DNA of 6,623 nucleotides. Source: an uncultured Veillonella sp. (GTDB lineage: Bacteria; Bacillota; Negativicutes; Veillonellales; Veillonellaceae). The translations under genes were made by a program, and so were the position numbers. How positions within the stretch are numbered: the stretch's first letter is position 1; the number at the start of each line of letters is the position of its first letter. The notes below the pieces were generated by a model. The model saw nothing but the letters and a program-made list of their open reading frames with translations, had not been told where the DNA came from and ran no database searches. Below, in pieces: positions 5,654 to 6,623 of the stretch. The stretch is taken from assembly GCA_900766125.1 (NCBI GenBank), contig CAAFUD010000162.1, forward strand, positions 1 through 6,623, given 5' to 3'.

Positions 5654-5794
5654 ATTTGATCTGAGGACTATATAGGTTTGTTATCTATTTATTTTGTATA
5701 AACGTTATATAGATGTTGTATCTAATAGTATTTGCTATAGTTTTTATATATGGTAAACTTTAAAAATTTATATGATAAATCTATAGAATATTTA
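5654..5794. other. AT-rich intergenic stretch without a gene
   Basis: I see no credible coding sequence here on either strand. It contains one weaker promoter-like pair, TTGCTA (5732-5737) and TAAACT (5754-5759) spaced by 16 bases with TGG before the -10, which could add to the transcript reaching the small gene and ilvD. The remainder is short A/T runs. Confidence 0.5.
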
Positions 5795-5823
5795 TTGCAC
5801 GACATTATATAAAGTGTTATTAT
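5795..5823 (+). promoter_or_regulatory. Promoter of the small Ile/Leu/Val-rich gene and probably of ilvD
   Basis: TTGCAC (5795-5800) and TATTAT (5818-5823) are spaced by 17 bases, and TGT directly before the -10 adds an extended -10 element. Transcription would start near 5830, 28 bases before the small gene's ATG. No comparable promoter is visible between the terminator at 6099-6127 and ilvD. Confidence 0.65.
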
Positions 5824-5857
5824 TATTTTATGATTACAGATTACTTTAGGAGGAAAC

Positions 5858-5989
5858 ATGTTGGGTTTAGTCATTAGCTTGTTGATTATCGCGCTCGTCG
5901 TGATTATTAAAGACATTCGAATTATGAACAACAACTTAACACGTTTTTGTCTTAGAAGTTCCACGAATGGTTTAATATACAATCAATAA
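5858..5989 (+). CDS. Small Ile/Leu/Val-rich peptide, candidate ilv leader peptide
   Basis: This 43-codon gene has a strong AGGAGG (5849-5854) three bases before its ATG and a good promoter in front. The peptide begins MLGLVISLLIIALVVIIKDI; 15 of its first 22 residues are Leu, Ile or Val. The remainder is polar (NNNLTRF, then RSSTNGLIYNQ). Two readings fit. One is a regulatory leader peptide whose translation senses branched-chain aminoacyl-tRNA, comparable in character to the enterobacterial IlvL peptide. The other is a small single-span membrane protein with the segment at about 3-17. The position just before ilvD, with a terminator between and no intervening promoter, favours the first. I know no named family that matches. 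The ribosome binding site makes translation itself likely. Confidence 0.68.
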   Translation: MLGLVISLLIIALVVIIKDIRIMNNNLTRFCLRSSTNGLIYNQ

Positions 5990-6098
5990 GATTTGACTAT
6001 ACGGTTTGTTTCTTATGTGTATTTATTCCAAGGGATACATAGGTCGTTTATGTACATAGGAATTCTGTAAACAAAAGGAATATCATTTGTAAACTTTT
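5990..6098 (+). promoter_or_regulatory. Untranslated part of the ilvD leader with short direct repeats
   Basis: This stretch between the small gene and the terminator holds two copies of TACATAGG (6036-6043 and 6053-6060, 17 bases apart), the second within the palindrome TATGTACATA (6049-6058), and two copies of TGTAAAC (6066-6072 and 6088-6094, 22 bases apart). A TTGACT at 5993-5998 lacks a convincing -10. The repeats could be protein sites or RNA elements; no known riboswitch or T-box signature is seen. Confidence 0.35.
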
Positions 6099-6127
6099 AA
6101 GACGATTCATAAGAATCGTCTTTTTTT
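6099..6127 (+). terminator. Intrinsic terminator in the ilvD leader (candidate attenuator)
   Basis: AAGACGATTC (6099-6108) pairs perfectly with GAATCGTCTT (6113-6122) around ATAA, followed by T residues to 6127. It ends 54 bases before the ilvD start. The small gene's bases 5909-5918 (AAAGACATTC) nearly copy its left arm and could pair with 6113-6123, leaving C6117 bulged, which would prevent this hairpin from forming. Confidence 0.88.
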
Positions 6128-6133
6128 ATTAAG

Positions 6134-6162
6134 TTGAAAAGCATCCAAGTGGATGCTTTCAA
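6134..6162 (+). promoter_or_regulatory. Second hairpin just before the ilvD ribosome binding site
   Basis: AAAGCATCC (6138-6146) pairs with GGATGCTTT (6151-6159) around AAGT, and TTG/CAA extends the stem by three pairs if A6137 bulges. There is no T-run, so it is not a terminator. It ends about seven bases before the GTGAGGAG ribosome binding region at 6169-6176, and could protect the mRNA 5' end or affect initiation. Confidence 0.55.
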
Positions 6163-6181
6163 GAAAAGTGAGGAGATTAAC

Positions 6182-6623
6182 ATGAGTTGTAGAAGTGACA
6201 ATTTAAAAACAGGCGTAGCACGTGCACCACACAGATCTTTGCTAAAAGCTCTTGGTTTTGTTGATGAAGAAATGGGCAGACCAGTCATTGGTATTGCGAA
6301 CTCTTTCAACGAAATTATCCCTGGTCACGTGGGCTTGAAAAATATTGTACAAGCCGTAAAAGACGGCATTCGCAACGCAGGTGGTGTGCCAATCGAGTTC
6401 AATACAATTGGTATTTGTGACGGCTTGGCGATGAACCACATCGGTATGAAATACTCCTTGGTAACTCGTAATATCATTGCTGACTCCATCGAAGCAACAG
6501 CTATGGCAACACCATTTGATGCTATGGTATTCATTCCAATCGGCAATAAAGTAGTACCTGGTTTGTTGATAGCTGCAGCTCGTCCAAACATTCCATCCGT
6601 ATTCGTGTCTGGTGGTGCTATGC
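6182..6623 (+). CDS. ilvD: Dihydroxy-acid dehydratase, N-terminal part (cut by window end)
   Basis: The first 147 codons are present and the gene runs off the window. GAGGAG lies before the ATG at 6182. IlvD dehydrates 2,3-dihydroxy-acids to 2-keto acids in valine, leucine and isoleucine synthesis, using an Fe-S cluster and Mg2+. Family blocks are clear: MSCRSDNLKTG, RAPHRSLLKALG (14-25), IGIANSFNEIIPGH (36-49), EFNTIGICDGLAMNH (72-86) with the Mg-site Asp80, and NIPSVFVSGGAM (136-147). Unexpectedly, the segment at 117-127 reads FIPIGNKVVPG. The family norm is Asn-Cys-Asp-Lys, where Cys is a cluster ligand, Asp binds Mg2+ and Lys is carbamylated; here Ile120, Gly121 and Asn122 replace the first three and only Lys123 remains. 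Close neighbours also differ: PGLLIAAAR, where PGMLMAAAR is usual. It could be an inactive or repurposed paralogue, or carry sequence error. It probably depends on transcription through the terminator at 6099-6127. Confidence 0.87.
   Translation, partial: MSCRSDNLKTGVARAPHRSLLKALGFVDEEMGRPVIGIANSFNEIIPGHVGLKNIVQAVKDGIRNAGGVPIEFNTIGICDGLAMNHIGMKYSLVTRNIIADSIEATAMATPFDAMVFIPIGNKVVPGLLIAAARPNIPSVFVSGGAM

Noticed and set aside
5722..5982. 86-codon open frame on the - strand across the small gene
   Set aside because: No ribosome binding site before its start and AT-rich random-looking composition; the + strand small gene in the same place has a promoter and AGGAGG.
5858..5989. Type I toxin of a toxin-antitoxin pair
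   Set aside because: The short hydrophobic peptide would fit, but I found no antisense RNA promoter and terminator pair opposite it; the position before ilvD and the branched-chain content explain it better.
6062..6100. Catabolite-response (cre) site around TGTAAAC
   Set aside because: Neither TGTAAAC copy is followed by the central CG and the inverted half expected of cre.
5990..6182. T-box riboswitch before ilvD
   Set aside because: The conserved T-box antiterminator core (AGGGTGGNACCGCG-like) is absent from the leader.

Overview
The window looks like a chromosomal segment of a low-to-moderate GC anaerobe of the Firmicutes/Negativicutes type, with Veillonella or a close relative as my best guess. 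The guess rests on strong AGGAGG-type ribosome binding sites, TTGACA/TATAAT-type promoters, tight T-tailed intrinsic terminators after most transcription units, and the overall look of the proteins. I could not test it by database search. All supported genes are on the + strand.

Layout. (1) 1-163: the 3' end of rpsI (ribosomal protein S9) and its terminator. (2) 179-1204: a lone, very AT-rich accessory gene. Its protein looks like an N-terminal PUA/EVE-like reader domain fused to a C-terminal PD-(D/E)xK-type nuclease domain, a layout expected of a modification-dependent restriction enzyme. (3) 1212-2189: a crotonase-superfamily gene with its own near-consensus promoter and terminator; its active-site residues point to a PaaG-like isomerase rather than a hydratase. 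(4) 2192-3663: a probable operon of 6-phosphogluconolactonase (pgl), TatA and a small heavy-metal-associated (CopZ-like) protein, closed by a strong hairpin. (5) 3681-4166: a single-domain cupin gene, squeezed between two terminators. (6) 4166-5653: a DASS-family (SLC13-type) di/tricarboxylate transporter with a possible operator in front and a terminator behind. (7) 5654-6623: an AT-rich stretch, a small gene of 43 codons very rich in Ile/Leu/Val, an intrinsic terminator, a second hairpin, and the first 147 codons of ilvD (dihydroxy-acid dehydratase), cut by the window edge.

The most interesting signal is the ilvD leader. A good extended promoter drives a small gene whose first 22 residues include 15 branched-chain amino acids. 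It is followed by a terminator, and I see no promoter between that terminator and ilvD. A segment inside the small gene nearly copies the terminator's left arm and could pair with its right arm. This resembles ilv leader-peptide attenuation of the kind known from enterobacteria, in a lineage group where T-box control is the usual expectation. Separately, the ilvD product has Ile-Gly-Asn-Lys where the family carries the nearly invariant Asn-Cys-Asp-Lys cluster/metal site.

Most genes here are independent housekeeping units rather than one pathway. pgl serves the oxidative pentose phosphate route, TatA serves protein export, the transporter serves organic-acid exchange, and ilvD serves branched-chain amino acid synthesis. 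No rRNA, tRNA, CRISPR array or insertion sequence is visible.
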